This document shows positions 43,992-55,323 of a stretch of DNA of 64,000 bases, in pieces. The DNA comes from Pseudomonas sp. 102515. GTDB taxonomy: Bacteria; Pseudomonadota; Gammaproteobacteria; Pseudomonadales; Pseudomonadaceae. Position 1 is the stretch's first letter, and each line of letters begins with the position of its first letter. The translations under genes were made by a program, and so were the position numbers. The stretch lies in NCBI RefSeq assembly GCF_031085165.1, contig NZ_JAVHTY010000002.1, forward strand, positions 124,001 through 188,000, in the 5' to 3' direction. The notes beneath the pieces were generated by a model. It was not told the DNA's origin. It did no database searches and saw nothing but the letters and a program-made list of their open reading frames with translations.

Positions 43992-44954
43992 ATGACCATC
44001 CGCATCGCCTTTCTGCTGTGGCCCGACGTTCGTCCGCTGACCGTGGGCCTGGTCGAGGAAGCGCTGGAACTCGCCTCTCGCCATTCGAGCGATACGCCCT
44101 ACGAGGTGCGCTTTCTGCAGGCCGGCAGCGAGTTGCAACCGCGACTGCCGGGTGGCCACTGGGAAGGGCAGCTGGAACGCCTGGATCGGCTCTTCGTGCT
44201 GGCCGACGAACCCTCGCCGCCGCTGCCGCCGCCGCTGGTCGCGGCCCTGCGCCAGACCGCCCGGGCCGGGGTGGTGCTGGGAGGCTTTTCCGCCGGGGTG
44301 CACATCCTCGCCCAGCTCGGTCTGCTCGACGGTCATCGCGCCGCCGTGCACTGGCGCTGGCTGGAGGAATTCAGCGAACAATTCCCCAAGGTCATCGCCA
44401 CCCATCACCTCTACGAGTGGGACCGTGATCGCCTGACCGCCTGTGGCGGCCTGGCCATCCTCGATCTGCTGCTGGCCATGATCGGCCGTGACCGCGACGC
44501 CGAACAGGCCGGCACCATCGCCGAGGAACTGATCGTCGAGCGCCTGCGCGAAGGCAGCGAGCGGCAGCGCATTCCGCTGAAGAATCGCCTGGGGTCGAGT
44601 CATCCCAAGCTGACCCAGGCGGTGATGCTGATGGAAGCCAACATCGAAGAGCCCCTCACCACTGACGAGATCGCCCAGCACGTCTGCGTTTCCCGCCGGC
44701 AGCTGGAGCGGATCTTCAAGCAATACCTGGCCCGGGTGCCCAGCCAGTACTACCTGGAATTGCGGCTGAATCGGGCGCGCAAGATGCTCACCCAGACCAG
44801 CAAGTCCATCATCCAGATCGGCCTGTCCTGCGGCTTCTCGTCGGGACCGCATTTCTCCAGCGCCTATCGCAACTTCTTCGGCGTCACCCCCCGCGACGAC
44901 CGCAACCAGCGGCGTGGCGCGGCGGGCGAGGGCAGCATGGTGGCCGAGCGCTAG
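43992..44954 (+). CDS. argR: AraC/GlxA-type transcriptional regulator, ArgR-like
   Basis: 320 aa. The N-terminal class I glutamine-amidotransferase-like (DJ-1/PfpI) domain (to about 200) includes LGGFSAGVHILAQLGLLDGHRAAVHWRWLEEF and ACGGLAILDLLLAMI, where the nucleophile Cys position is Ser/Ala. The C-terminal AraC domain (about 210-310) carries TTDEIAQHVCVSRRQLERIFKQYL and IIQIGLSCGFSSGPHFSSAYRNFFG. From memory it closely resembles P. aeruginosa ArgR, which activates arginine uptake and catabolism when arginine binds. There argR follows the aot transport genes; here it stands alone after acsA. A paralogue such as CdhR or GbdR is less likely. Confidence 0.7.
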   Translation: MTIRIAFLLWPDVRPLTVGLVEEALELASRHSSDTPYEVRFLQAGSELQPRLPGGHWEGQLERLDRLFVLADEPSPPLPPPLVAALRQTARAGVVLGGFSAGVHILAQLGLLDGHRAAVHWRWLEEFSEQFPKVIATHHLYEWDRDRLTACGGLAILDLLLAMIGRDRDAEQAGTIAEELIVERLREGSERQRIPLKNRLGSSHPKLTQAVMLMEANIEEPLTTDEIAQHVCVSRRQLERIFKQYLARVPSQYYLELRLNRARKMLTQTSKSIIQIGLSCGFSSGPHFSSAYRNFFGVTPRDDRNQRRGAAGEGSMVAER

Positions 44955-44972
44955 GCGTCCAGCCTCGCCGAC

Positions 44973-47534
44973 TCAGCTCAGCGACTCGGTCGCCAGCTCG
45001 TCCAGCCAGGCGCCCAGCTGGTCGGCCGGCAGGGGCGCGCCGCAATGGAAGCCCTGGATCTCGTCCGCCGGCAGGTGCTGCAGCTGGCGCAGGTGCTCGG
45101 CGTCTTCCACCCCCTTGAGGGTCACCCTCAGCCCCAGTGAACGGCCGAGATCGATCATGGCCCGTACCAGGGCGCTGTCTTCCGGCGCCTGGTGCCGGGC
45201 GATGAGGCTGCGATCGAGGCGGATGCCGTCCAGCGGATAGCGGCGCAGATAGGCCAGGGAACAGAGGCCGGAGCCGAAATCGTCCAGGCACAGGCGTACG
45301 CCCAGGCCCTTGAGCGCGCCCAGGGTGTTGGCCACGTCGGCAGCCGGATCCAGCAGGGTTCGTTCGGTGAGTTCCAGCTCCAGCCGCGAGGCCGCCAGGC
45401 CGCTCTGGTAGAGCGCCTCGGCCACGGTCTGCACCGGGTCTTCATTGGCGTGGAATTGCTGCGGCGACAGATTGACCGACACCGAAAGCCGTTCCGGCCA
45501 GCCCTGGGCATCGTGGCAGGCGGTCTCCAGCACCCAGCGCCCCAGGCGCTGCCCGAGCCCGGCGTCCTCGGCCAGGGTCAGGAAGTCCAGCGGCTCCAGC
45601 AGGCCCTGGGTCGGGTGCTCCCAGCGCACCAGCGCCTCGAAGCCACGCAGGCTGCCATCGGCCAGGGAGCGTCGCGGCTGGTAATAGAGGCTGAGCCGGT
45701 CATCGCGCAGGGCCTGGCGCAGGTCCTGCTCCAACTGCCGGCGCAGCAGCACCTGTTCGTTCATGGCCGGCTCGTGGAAGCGCCAGGTGCCACGGCCAGC
45801 GGCCTTGGCCTGGTAGAGGGCGATATCGGCCAGGCGCAACAACTCCGCCGGAATGCCGGTATCTCGCGGCGCCAGGGCTACGCCCAGGCTACTGCCGATG
45901 AAGACCCGCTGCGCGCCGAGGCGGAAGGGTTGGCGCAACTGCTCCACCAGGCGTCGGCAGAGGTCGGCGATGACGCCCGGGTCGTGATCGCCGCTGAGCA
46001 CCACGCAGAATTCGTCGCCGCCCAGGCGGGCCACCAGGTCGGTGGCGGTCACGTTCTGCCGCAGGCGCTGCGCCGCTTCCTGCAAGACCTGATCGCCGGC
46101 CGCATGACCAAGGGCGTCGTTGACCGTCTTGAATCTATCCAGGTCGAGACTGATCAGCGCCAGGGGCCGCGGCTCCGGGCCTTCCAGATGGGTGGCGAGA
46201 AACTGGTGCAGGCGATGGCGGTTGGGCAGGCCGGTCAGGGGGTCGTGCCAGGACAGATGCTGGACCTGGGCCAGGGCCTCGATCTCGTCGGTGAGATCGG
46301 TGACGGTGCCGCGATAGCCACCCTCGGGAATGGCCCGGGCGGCGACCCGACAGGTGCGTTCGCGCCCATTGCCGTCCAGGTAGTGACAGACCAGCGGCGG
46401 GCGCGGCTTGCGGTCGTGGGCCTGGCCGGCGAGCCAGTGCGCCAGGGTGTCGGCATGAGGCGTCAGCAGTTCGTTGAGCGGCCGCCCCAGCCAGCGGTCG
46501 GTGGCTTCCCCGGTGACCTCGGCGAAGCGATCCGAGACATAGACCAGGCGCAGGGTGGCGTCGACCTCCCACAGCCAGTCCGAGGTGGCCTCGGCGATGT
46601 CGCGGAAACGCCGCTCGCCGATGGCCAGTTCGCTGCGGCTGGCCAGCAGGTCATCGTACTGGGCATCCAGCTGGCGCATCGAGATCAGCGCCTGGCGGAA
46701 CAGCCAGATCAGCCCCAGCAGCAGGATCAGCACCCCGCCACCAAACAGCGGCAAGGTCTGTTGCATCAGCCACAGCCCCGGACGCGGTGGGCGCCAGGTC
46801 AGCTGATAGCTGGAACCCGGCAGTTGCCAACTGGCACGGGTGCCTGTGCCGTTGGCGGTAATGCTCAGCGGCGGCAGGTTGTTGGCTTCGCTCAGGGCCG
46901 CCAGCCGCGCAGGACTGAGCTCGTTGACAAAGACCAGTACCGAGGCCGGCGCCTCCTGGGGACGGACGCCAGCCTGGTCGCCCGGGGTGATGGCGGCGGC
47001 GGCCACCAGCGCCGGCATCCCGGCCACGGTCAGCACGCCGGACACGCTGCCGGTGCGGGCGTCGGCGCTGCGTGCCGCTGCCAGCAGGCCGGCGATGTCG
47101 CCCTGCAGCCAGGGCGTATCGGGATCGGCCAGCTGGCCATCGAGCAGGCGATAGCGGGGTCGGTCCTGGCCGTCGAATACCAGTACCCCTTCGTAGCCAT
47201 AGACGCGGTACAGCGATTCGCCGAGGTTGCCCTGGTCGTAGGCCCAGTCGTGGTCCAGTTCCTGATGGAGGCGGCGATAGGCCTCGTCCCATTTGCTGTA
47301 GTCGATCAGGTTGCGGGCCACCTCTTCGTCGAGGCGCGTGAAGGTACGGCCGACGGCGCGTTCGGTGTGCTGGGCGACGGCGGCGTCCTGGCGCACGGCA
47401 TTGTCGACCAACAGATAGCAACCCAGCCCGATGAGGCCCAGGAGCAGCACGCAAAGCGCTGGGAACAGCCGCAGGAGGACAGTGTGGCCCCGTCGGCGCG
47501 GTGACGCGCTACGGGGCGCTGGAGAGGTAAGCAT
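44973..47534 (-). CDS. CHASE4-PAS-GGDEF-EAL membrane protein with degenerate EAL domain
   Basis: 853 aa. TM1 (about 20-43) and TM2 (about 262-283) bracket a periplasmic CHASE4 sensor (ARNLIDYSKWDEAYRRL is typical). A PAS domain (about 305-420) precedes GGDEF (about 425-585; DLDRFKTVND and intact RLGGDEF, 505-509). The EAL domain (about 595-845) keeps Glu633 (FEALVRW), NLSPQQF, LTER and DDFGSG. However, the catalytic Lys is Arg772 (GIRLDRS instead of xKLD), and the Glu of AEGVE is Lys807 (TLKGVED). It is therefore predicted to make c-di-GMP while the EAL domain binds or senses it rather than cutting it. It is convergent with the argR-like gene. Confidence 0.9.
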   Translation of the reverse strand: MLTSPAPRSASPRRRGHTVLLRLFPALCVLLLGLIGLGCYLLVDNAVRQDAAVAQHTERAVGRTFTRLDEEVARNLIDYSKWDEAYRRLHQELDHDWAYDQGNLGESLYRVYGYEGVLVFDGQDRPRYRLLDGQLADPDTPWLQGDIAGLLAAARSADARTGSVSGVLTVAGMPALVAAAAITPGDQAGVRPQEAPASVLVFVNELSPARLAALSEANNLPPLSITANGTGTRASWQLPGSSYQLTWRPPRPGLWLMQQTLPLFGGGVLILLLGLIWLFRQALISMRQLDAQYDDLLASRSELAIGERRFRDIAEATSDWLWEVDATLRLVYVSDRFAEVTGEATDRWLGRPLNELLTPHADTLAHWLAGQAHDRKPRPPLVCHYLDGNGRERTCRVAARAIPEGGYRGTVTDLTDEIEALAQVQHLSWHDPLTGLPNRHRLHQFLATHLEGPEPRPLALISLDLDRFKTVNDALGHAAGDQVLQEAAQRLRQNVTATDLVARLGGDEFCVVLSGDHDPGVIADLCRRLVEQLRQPFRLGAQRVFIGSSLGVALAPRDTGIPAELLRLADIALYQAKAAGRGTWRFHEPAMNEQVLLRRQLEQDLRQALRDDRLSLYYQPRRSLADGSLRGFEALVRWEHPTQGLLEPLDFLTLAEDAGLGQRLGRWVLETACHDAQGWPERLSVSVNLSPQQFHANEDPVQTVAEALYQSGLAASRLELELTERTLLDPAADVANTLGALKGLGVRLCLDDFGSGLCSLAYLRRYPLDGIRLDRSLIARHQAPEDSALVRAMIDLGRSLGLRVTLKGVEDAEHLRQLQHLPADEIQGFHCGAPLPADQLGAWLDELATESLS

Positions 47535-47710
47535 GCCTGGACCCTGGCTGGATGAGCGTTCCTGTGGCTTCGCCTGACGCGACCCTGAGGTGGCCAGGCA
47601 AAGCGGATGAATCCTTGCTGTCGCTAGACTAGCCCCTGGGGGCGCGCGACGCTAAACGTAAAGCGGGATATGCCAAGAAGATCGCGCTAAGCAACGCGCG
47701 GACACCCGAG

Positions 47711-48391
47711 TTAGGTGGGGTTGCCGGCACCGCCGTAGAAGGCGCAGCCCTGCCAGGTCTGGCCGTTGATGCGCAGTTCGGCCTGCAGCGACTGCACGGT
47801 GCCGGTGCGACCGTCGACGCAGCGGCGCGGATTGATCCACAACTCGACCTTCTCGCCATTGGCTTCGGTGGAGAGGGCGCGCATGCCGCCCGGCAACTCC
47901 TCCTGGACGAAGGGCAGGGCGCGGCGCTGCTGGCCGGCGGTGCTGACCAGCATGCCCTGATTGCTGACCTGGACGCTCCAGTCCGGCCCATGGCCGCCGG
48001 CCTTCATGGCGGTGCGCTTGAAGTTGGGATCGCTGCAACCTGGACCGCTGTACTGCACGCGGTAGACGTCGGTCACGGCGAACACGCCCTGGGCGCCATC
48101 GCGACCGCCGGACTTGAGCGTGCCGCGCAGATCGGCGAACAGCGACGCGGCGCCACTGTCGGCGGCCAGTTCGTGGGCGTCGCGCAGGATGGCGGTGTTG
48201 TTGGCGTCGGTGACGTCGAAGAAGCGCTGTTCCTGGCAGGGGCGGAACAGCAGTTGCTCGCCGCTCCAGCGCAGATCGCCCTGCAGGCGCTCGCCGCCCG
48301 GCGCACGCGGGGTGTCGTCGCTCTGGAACAGACTGCAACCGCCGAGGAGGCCGAGCAGGGCAAGGGGAAAGATGGAACGCGGCGCTGGCAT
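47711..48391 (-). CDS. COG3650-like lipoprotein
   Basis: 226 aa from ATG 48391. A lipoprotein signal is clear (IFPLALLGLLGGCSLF). The mature region has two similar parts: LQGDLRWSGEQLLFRPCQEQRFFDVTDANNTAIL, with VFAVTDVYRVQYSGPGC ending the first, and a C-terminal part with cysteines in NPRRCVDG and TWQGCAFYGGAG. The pattern fits the COG3650 envelope lipoproteins, which have no established function. It stands alone, with a 60-base gap to the next gene upstream. Confidence 0.75.
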   Translation of the reverse strand: MPAPRSIFPLALLGLLGGCSLFQSDDTPRAPGGERLQGDLRWSGEQLLFRPCQEQRFFDVTDANNTAILRDAHELAADSGAASLFADLRGTLKSGGRDGAQGVFAVTDVYRVQYSGPGCSDPNFKRTAMKAGGHGPDWSVQVSNQGMLVSTAGQQRRALPFVQEELPGGMRALSTEANGEKVELWINPRRCVDGRTGTVQSLQAELRINGQTWQGCAFYGGAGNPT

Positions 48392-48451
48392 CGCGGGACT
48401 CCCGACTGAGGTGGGCACACGTTACTCAGACAACGTCGGGAGCTCAAGGAC

Positions 48452-49051
48452 TTACCAGACGCGATAAGTCTTGCCGGTTTCCCGCCCTTCCACACTGCGC
48501 TCGTAGGCCAGGGCCGCTTCGGCACCGGGTACCGCCTTGAAGCCGCGGAAGAAATCGCCGTAATGGCCCAGGGATTCCTGCAGCACGGTCGGGCTGACCG
48601 CGTTGAGGCGCTGGCCCCGGGGCAATTCGATGGCCGCACCGCGGACGAAGCCTTCCACCGCTGCGTTGACCATGGCCGCCGAGCTGCCTTGCGCGATGGG
48701 GTGCTCGCTGAGGATACCGGTGGTCAGGGTGAAGGAGGCACCTTCGGCTGCCTGCGCCTGGCCGAGCAGCACCAGGTTTACCTGGCCCATGAGCTTGTCC
48801 TGCAGGCCTTTCTGGTACGCCTCGGGCGTCATCTCGGTGAAGGGGGCGAAGGTCACCGAACCCACAGCGCTGACCAGGGCATCGAAACGACCCACCTGGG
48901 CGAACAGGGCACGGATGGACTCCGGTTGGGTGATGTCGACCTGCAGATCGCCGGATCGGCGGCCGACGCGGATCAGCTCGTGGCGGTTGCCCAGGCGTTC
49001 GGCGATGGCGCTGCCCAGGGTACCGCTGGCACCGACGAGGATGATTTTCAT
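48452..49051 (-). CDS. Short-chain dehydrogenase (199 aa)
   Basis: Starts at ATG 49051 with MKIILVGASGTLGSAIAERLG, a Rossmann nucleotide-binding motif. AVGSVTFAPFTEMTPEAYQKGLQDKLMGQVNLV follows. The usual catalytic YxxxK is not present: the segment reads TGILSEHPIAQGSSAAMVNAAVEGFVRGAA, as in the short YbbO/'KR' subgroup where Ser-Ala-Met replaces the Tyr region. It may bind NADP without classical SDR chemistry. It is divergent from a LysR gene that probably regulates it. Confidence 0.85.
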   Translation of the reverse strand: MKIILVGASGTLGSAIAERLGNRHELIRVGRRSGDLQVDITQPESIRALFAQVGRFDALVSAVGSVTFAPFTEMTPEAYQKGLQDKLMGQVNLVLLGQAQAAEGASFTLTTGILSEHPIAQGSSAAMVNAAVEGFVRGAAIELPRGQRLNAVSPTVLQESLGHYGDFFRGFKAVPGAEAALAYERSVEGRETGKTYRVW

Positions 49052-49149
49052 GGGATGACTCCGTGAAGGTAAGGGAGTCTTCAGCCTAGAATGAGGCATT
49101 ACCCCGATAAATGGCCTGATTGGCAATCCAGTGTTTCCAGGGGGAAACG

Positions 49150-50061
49150 ATGCAAGACGACTTCGCCGATCTGGCCGCCTTCGCCATCCTCTGTGAAAGC
49201 GGCAGCTTCACCCGCGCGGCCGAGCGCCTGGGCTGCAGCAAGGGGCAGCTGTCGAAGCGCATCCGGGCGTTGGAGTCACGCCTGGAAACCATCCTGTTGC
49301 ACCGCACCACCCGCCGGCTCGATCCCACCACGGCTGGCCGGGCGCTCTTGCCCGAAGCCCAGGCCCTGGTACGGCAACGCGAACGGGCGCTGCAGAGCGT
49401 GGCCCGGCTGCGCGAGGAGGCGGCTGGGCAGGTCCGCCTGACGGTGCCGGTGTCCCTCGGCTACACCTTTTTCGAGGTGCTGCTGGCCTGTCGGGCCGCC
49501 CATCCCGCCATCCAGCTGGACCTGGTGCTGGACAACGGTTATCGCGACCTGGTGGCCGAGGGCTTCGACCTGGCGATCCGTGCCCGGCTGGAGCCGGACG
49601 AACGCCTGGTCGCCCGCCCGCTGTTCGCCATGCAGGAGGTGACCTGCGCGGCACCCGCCTATCTGGCCGGGCAAGAGTTCCCGCAGGCGCCCGAGGATCT
49701 GCTCGGCCATCGGTGTCTGGTCAACAGCCACTATGCCGAGGGAGAGGTCTGGCTCTATCACCGTGAGCACCGACTCGGCCGAGTGCGGGTAACCCCCAGC
49801 CTCGCCTGCAATCACTACAGCCTGCTCAAGCAGGCGACCCTGGCCGGACAGGGCATCGCCCGGTTGCCGTCCTTCATGGTGCACGAGGAGTTGGCCAGCG
49901 GCGCCCTGGTCTGGCTGCTCAGGGAGTGGCGCACGCCCAGCCAACCGCTGTTTCTGGTGCATCCCTACCAAGGCAGCCTGCCCAAGCGGACACGGGTGGT
50001 GGCGGAAGCCCTGAGCGACTGGTTCGAGCGCAGTCGGCAGCGCTTGGAGGCGTTGGGGTAG
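49150..50061 (+). CDS. LysR-type transcriptional regulator
   Basis: 303 aa from ATG 49150. Helix-turn-helix at about 18-37 (GSFTRAAERLGCSKGQLSKRI), linker RLETILLHRTTRRLDPTTAGRALL, then the effector domain from about 90 (VRLTVPVSLGYTFFEVLLACRAAHPAIQLDL). It belongs to the CrgA-like subgroup of LysR regulators. The 98-bp gap to the divergent SDR gene is the usual LysR control region, so the SDR gene is the probable target. The inducer is unknown. Confidence 0.9.
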   Translation: MQDDFADLAAFAILCESGSFTRAAERLGCSKGQLSKRIRALESRLETILLHRTTRRLDPTTAGRALLPEAQALVRQRERALQSVARLREEAAGQVRLTVPVSLGYTFFEVLLACRAAHPAIQLDLVLDNGYRDLVAEGFDLAIRARLEPDERLVARPLFAMQEVTCAAPAYLAGQEFPQAPEDLLGHRCLVNSHYAEGEVWLYHREHRLGRVRVTPSLACNHYSLLKQATLAGQGIARLPSFMVHEELASGALVWLLREWRTPSQPLFLVHPYQGSLPKRTRVVAEALSDWFERSRQRLEALG

Positions 50062-50090
50062 CGGGGCTGTCACGGCCGCTTGAATACCCG

Positions 50091-50122
50091 CGTAGGTTGG
50101 GCAGAGCGCAGCGAAGCCCAAC
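50091..50122. repeat. Dispersed CGTAGGTTGGG repeat, copy 4
   Basis: CGTAGGTTGGGCAGAGCGCA followed by GCGAAGCCCAAC. It forms an inverted pair with copy 5, 24 bases away, in the gap between the convergent LysR and livF genes. Confidence 0.75.
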
Positions 50123-50146
50123 AGCGCCGGAATTCGAGCAGGCATT

Positions 50147-50186
50147 GTTGGGCTTCGACGGTGGAGCCGTCTCAACCCAACCTACG
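50147..50186. repeat. Dispersed CGTAGGTTGGG repeat, copy 5 (inverted)
   Basis: GTTGGGCTTCGACGGTGGAG then CCGTCTCAACCCAACCTACG; reverse complement of the copy 3 type. The ends CGTAGGTTGGG (50091) and CCCAACCTACG (50176) could pair to form a large hairpin over both copies. Confidence 0.75.
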
Positions 50187-50219
50187 CGCTATCGCGGCCA
50201 TGGCGATCAGACAAACAGC

Positions 50220-50933
50220 TCAACCGCCCAGATAGGCCTTGCGCACGTCCGGGTTGGCCAGCAGCTCGGCGCCGCTGTCCTGCATGACGATACGGCCGTT
50301 CTCCAGCACGTAGCCACGGTCGGCCAGCTTGAGCGCCTGGTTGGCGTTCTGCTCGACCAGGAACACCGTCACCCCATCCTGGCGCAGCTGTTCGATGATC
50401 TCGAAGATCTGCTGGATGATGATGGGCGCCAGTCCCAGCGACGGCTCGTCGAGCAGCAGCAGGCGCGGCTCGCTCATCATCGCCCGGCCGATGGCGAGCA
50501 TCTGCTGCTCGCCGCCGGACATGGTGCCGGCGCGCTGCGCATAGCGCTCCCTGAGCCGCGGGAAGAGACCGAGGACCTTCTCCAGCTGGCGGTCGTAGGC
50601 GGGCTTGTCGGTGAAGAAGCCGCCCATGGCCAGGTTCTCTTCCACGGTCAGGCGGGCGAACACCCGTCGGCCTTCCGGCACCACGGCGATGCCCTTGCGC
50701 ATGATCTGCGCGGTTTCCTGGCCGACCAGTTCCTCGCCTTCGTAGCGGATGCTGCCGCCATGGGCGCGCGGGGTACCGCAGAGGGTCATCAGCAGGGTGG
50801 ACTTGCCGGCCCCGTTGGCGCCGATCAGGGTGACGATCTCGCCCCGATTGACCTGCACGCTGACGCCATGCAGCGCCTGGATCTTGCCGTAGAAGGTGGA
50901 GACGTTGTCGAACTGCAGCATGGAGGTCTCCAT
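50220..50933 (-). CDS. livF: Branched-chain amino acid ABC transporter ATP-binding protein LivF
   Basis: 237 aa (METSMLQF start at 50933, whose ATG overlaps the livG TGA; MLQF at 50921 is possible). Walker A GANGAGKST, Q-loop region VVPEGRRVFARLTVEENL, signature MSGGEQQML and Walker B LLLLDEPSLGLAP are all intact. It is one of two ATPases that drive import of leucine, isoleucine and valine. It is the last gene of livKHMGF. Confidence 0.95.
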   Translation of the reverse strand: METSMLQFDNVSTFYGKIQALHGVSVQVNRGEIVTLIGANGAGKSTLLMTLCGTPRAHGGSIRYEGEELVGQETAQIMRKGIAVVPEGRRVFARLTVEENLAMGGFFTDKPAYDRQLEKVLGLFPRLRERYAQRAGTMSGGEQQMLAIGRAMMSEPRLLLLDEPSLGLAPIIIQQIFEIIEQLRQDGVTVFLVEQNANQALKLADRGYVLENGRIVMQDSGAELLANPDVRKAYLGG

Positions 50934-51696
50934 CAGGATTCGCCCAGGTAGGCCTTGATCACGTCGGGGTTGTTGCGGATCTGCTCCGGCGTCCCGTCGG
51001 CCAGGGGGGTACCCTGGTTGATCACCACGATGTGGTCGGAAATGCTCATCACCAGGTGCATGTCGTGCTCGATCAAGAGCACGGTTACGCCGTGCTCGGC
51101 GCGCAGCAGGGCGATGAGCGCCTTGAGGTCTTCGGTCTCGCGCGGGTTGAGGCCGGCGGCCGGCTCGTCGAGCATGAGGATCTGCGGGCGGGTCATCATG
51201 CAGCGGGCGATTTCCAGGCGGCGCTGCTGGCCGTAGGCGAGGTTGCCGGCGTTACGGTTGGCGAACTCGGTGAGATTGACCTGCTCCAGCCAGAAGCGCG
51301 CGTAGTCCATGGCCTCGGCTTCGCTCTTGCGGAAGGCCGGGGTCTTGAACAGCCCGGCCAGGAAGCCGGTGTTGAGGTGGCGGTGCTGGGCGACCAGCAG
51401 GTTCTCCACCGCGGTCATTTCCTTGAACAGGCGGACGTTCTGGAAGGTGCGCACCACGCCCTTGCGGGCGATCTTGTGCCCGGGCAGGCCCTGGATGGCC
51501 TCGCCGTGCAGGAGGATCTCGCCGCCGCTGGGACGGTAGAAGCCGGTCAGGCAGTTGAACACCGTGGTCTTGCCGGCGCCGTTGGGACCGATCAGCGAGA
51601 CCACCTGGCCCTGCTCCACGCGGATGTTGACGCCGTTGACGGCCAGCAGGCCACCGAACCTCATGGACAGGCCGGAGACATCGAGAAGGGCTTGGC

Positions 51697-51700
<4 letters not shown>
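50933..51700 (-). CDS. livG: Branched-chain amino acid ABC transporter ATP-binding protein LivG
   Basis: 255 aa. Walker [10 protein letters not shown], the LivG-specific insertion with [26 protein letters not shown], signature [15 protein letters not shown] and Walker [14 protein letters not shown], then H-loop [14 protein letters not shown]. The ATG overlaps the livM stop (ATGA), indicating translational coupling. It works with LivF on the cytoplasmic face of LivH/LivM. Confidence 0.95.
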
Positions 51701-53873
<2,173 letters not shown>

Positions 53874-53943
53874 GGGTGTCTCCAGGGGACCTTGGTGCAC
53901 TTCTGGTGCGGGTCCCAGGCCTCGGATGGAGGCGGATAAACGA

Positions 53944-53968
53944 AGCCCACCGCCGTTGGCGGTGGGCT
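53944..53968 (-). terminator. Intercistronic hairpin between livK and livH
   Basis: AGCCCACCGCC (53944-53954) and GGCGGTGGGCT (53958-53968) form an 11-bp perfect stem with a 3-base loop. On the transcript it lies 19 bases after the livK stop and is followed by TCGTTTAT, a weak U tract. It fits a partial terminator or an RNA-stabilising stem that gives extra livK mRNA. Confidence 0.75.
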
Positions 53969-53987
53969 CCGGTGTTACAGGCAGGGC

Positions 53988-55109
53988 TTACTTGGCTTCG
54001 GTCTTGGTGCCGTCGGCGTGCCATTCGTAGACCACGAACTCGAAGTTCTTCAGGTCGCCTTTCTCGTCGAACGCCAGCTCACCGGTGGGGGTGTTGAAGG
54101 TGTTGCTGCGCAGCGCCTTGGCCACGTCCTCGGGCTTCTCGTCGCCGGCCTTGGCGATGCCTTCGGCGATGACCTGCACGGCGGCGTAGGAGGGGAACAC
54201 GAAGGGACCGCTCGCATCCTGCTTCTTGTCCTTGAACGCCTGCACCAGGGCCTGGTTCTTGGGATCCTGGTCGAAGGAGCGCGGCAGGGTGACCAGCAGG
54301 CCTTCGGAGGCCTTGCCGGCGATGGCGGAGATGGAGCTGTTGCCCACGCCTTCCGGACCCATGAACTTGGCGGTCAGGCCCTTCTCGGCCGCCTGACGCA
54401 GGATCAGGCCCAGCTCGGGGTGGTAGCCGCCGTAGTAGACGAAGTCGACGTTGGCCTGCTTGAGCTTGGCGATCAGCGAGGAGAAGTCCTTGTCGCCGGA
54501 GTTGATGCCCTCGAACACGGCGACCTTGACGCCGGCCTTGTCCAGGGTCTGCTTGACCGCGGTGGCGATGCCTTCGCCGTACTGCTGCTTGTCGTGGATG
54601 ACCGCGACGATCTTCGGCTTGACGTGCTCGACGATGAACTTGCCGGCGGTCGGGCCCTGCATGTTGTCCAGGCCGATGGTGCGGAAGATCAGCTTGTAGC
54701 CACGGTTGGTGATGTCGGGGCTGGTGGCCGCCGGGGTCACCATCAGGATGCCTTCGTCCTCATAGATGTCGGAGGCCGGCTGGGTGGAGCTGGAGCAGAG
54801 GTGGCCGACGACGAACTTGACGCCATCGTTGACGATCTTGTTGGCAACCGCCACGGCCTGCTTGGGATCGCAGGCGTCGTCGTAGATCACGCCTTCGACC
54901 TGCTTGCCCTTGACGCCGCCGGCCTTGTTGATCTGCTCGATGGCCATCTGGGCACCAATGAACTCCATGTCACCGTACTGGGCGACCGGACCGGTCTTGG
55001 GGCCGGCCAGACCGATCTTCAGGGTGTCGGCTGCCAGGGTGTGGCTGGCCATGCCGGCCAGGGCCAGGGCCGCGACCAAGCGGGAGAAACGCAGAGTTGC
55101 CTTTTTCAT
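53988..55109 (-). CDS. livK: Branched-chain amino acid-binding protein LivK
   Basis: 373 aa with a signal peptide (residues 1-26, ending SHTLAAD). The periplasmic Leu/Ile/Val-binding fold is evident: [70 protein letters not shown] with its disulfide cysteines, and [23 protein letters not shown]. It delivers the amino acid to LivHM. As the first and most abundant gene of the operon, it sits just after the promoter region at 55110-55200. Confidence 0.95.
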   Translation of the reverse strand: MKKATLRFSRLVAALALAGMASHTLAADTLKIGLAGPKTGPVAQYGDMEFIGAQMAIEQINKAGGVKGKQVEGVIYDDACDPKQAVAVANKIVNDGVKFVVGHLCSSSTQPASDIYEDEGILMVTPAATSPDITNRGYKLIFRTIGLDNMQGPTAGKFIVEHVKPKIVAVIHDKQQYGEGIATAVKQTLDKAGVKVAVFEGINSGDKDFSSLIAKLKQANVDFVYYGGYHPELGLILRQAAEKGLTAKFMGPEGVGNSSISAIAGKASEGLLVTLPRSFDQDPKNQALVQAFKDKKQDASGPFVFPSYAAVQVIAEGIAKAGDEKPEDVAKALRSNTFNTPTGELAFDEKGDLKNFEFVVYEWHADGTKTEAK

Positions 55110-55323
55110 GAGTGCTCCACTCGGAATGCTTTTATTAATGAGGCAGTTGGAAGCGAAAATGTGCCGATTTTGTTCTTTATGATGCGCCGCGCAGTTTAAT
55201 CACCGTCTGTTCGTCTTGGAAAGCTGGCGACGACAACTTGTCGGATCTGTGGCCCGTGCGTCCGGGCGCTCGGCAAGCGGGGAGGGCAGCGGTAGAATCC
55301 GCCCTTTTCGCGAGGCCCGCACC

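Noticed and set aside
45192-47504. 770-codon open frame opposite the CHASE4-GGDEF-EAL gene
   Set aside because: Shadow frame; the minus strand has a continuous series of known domains.
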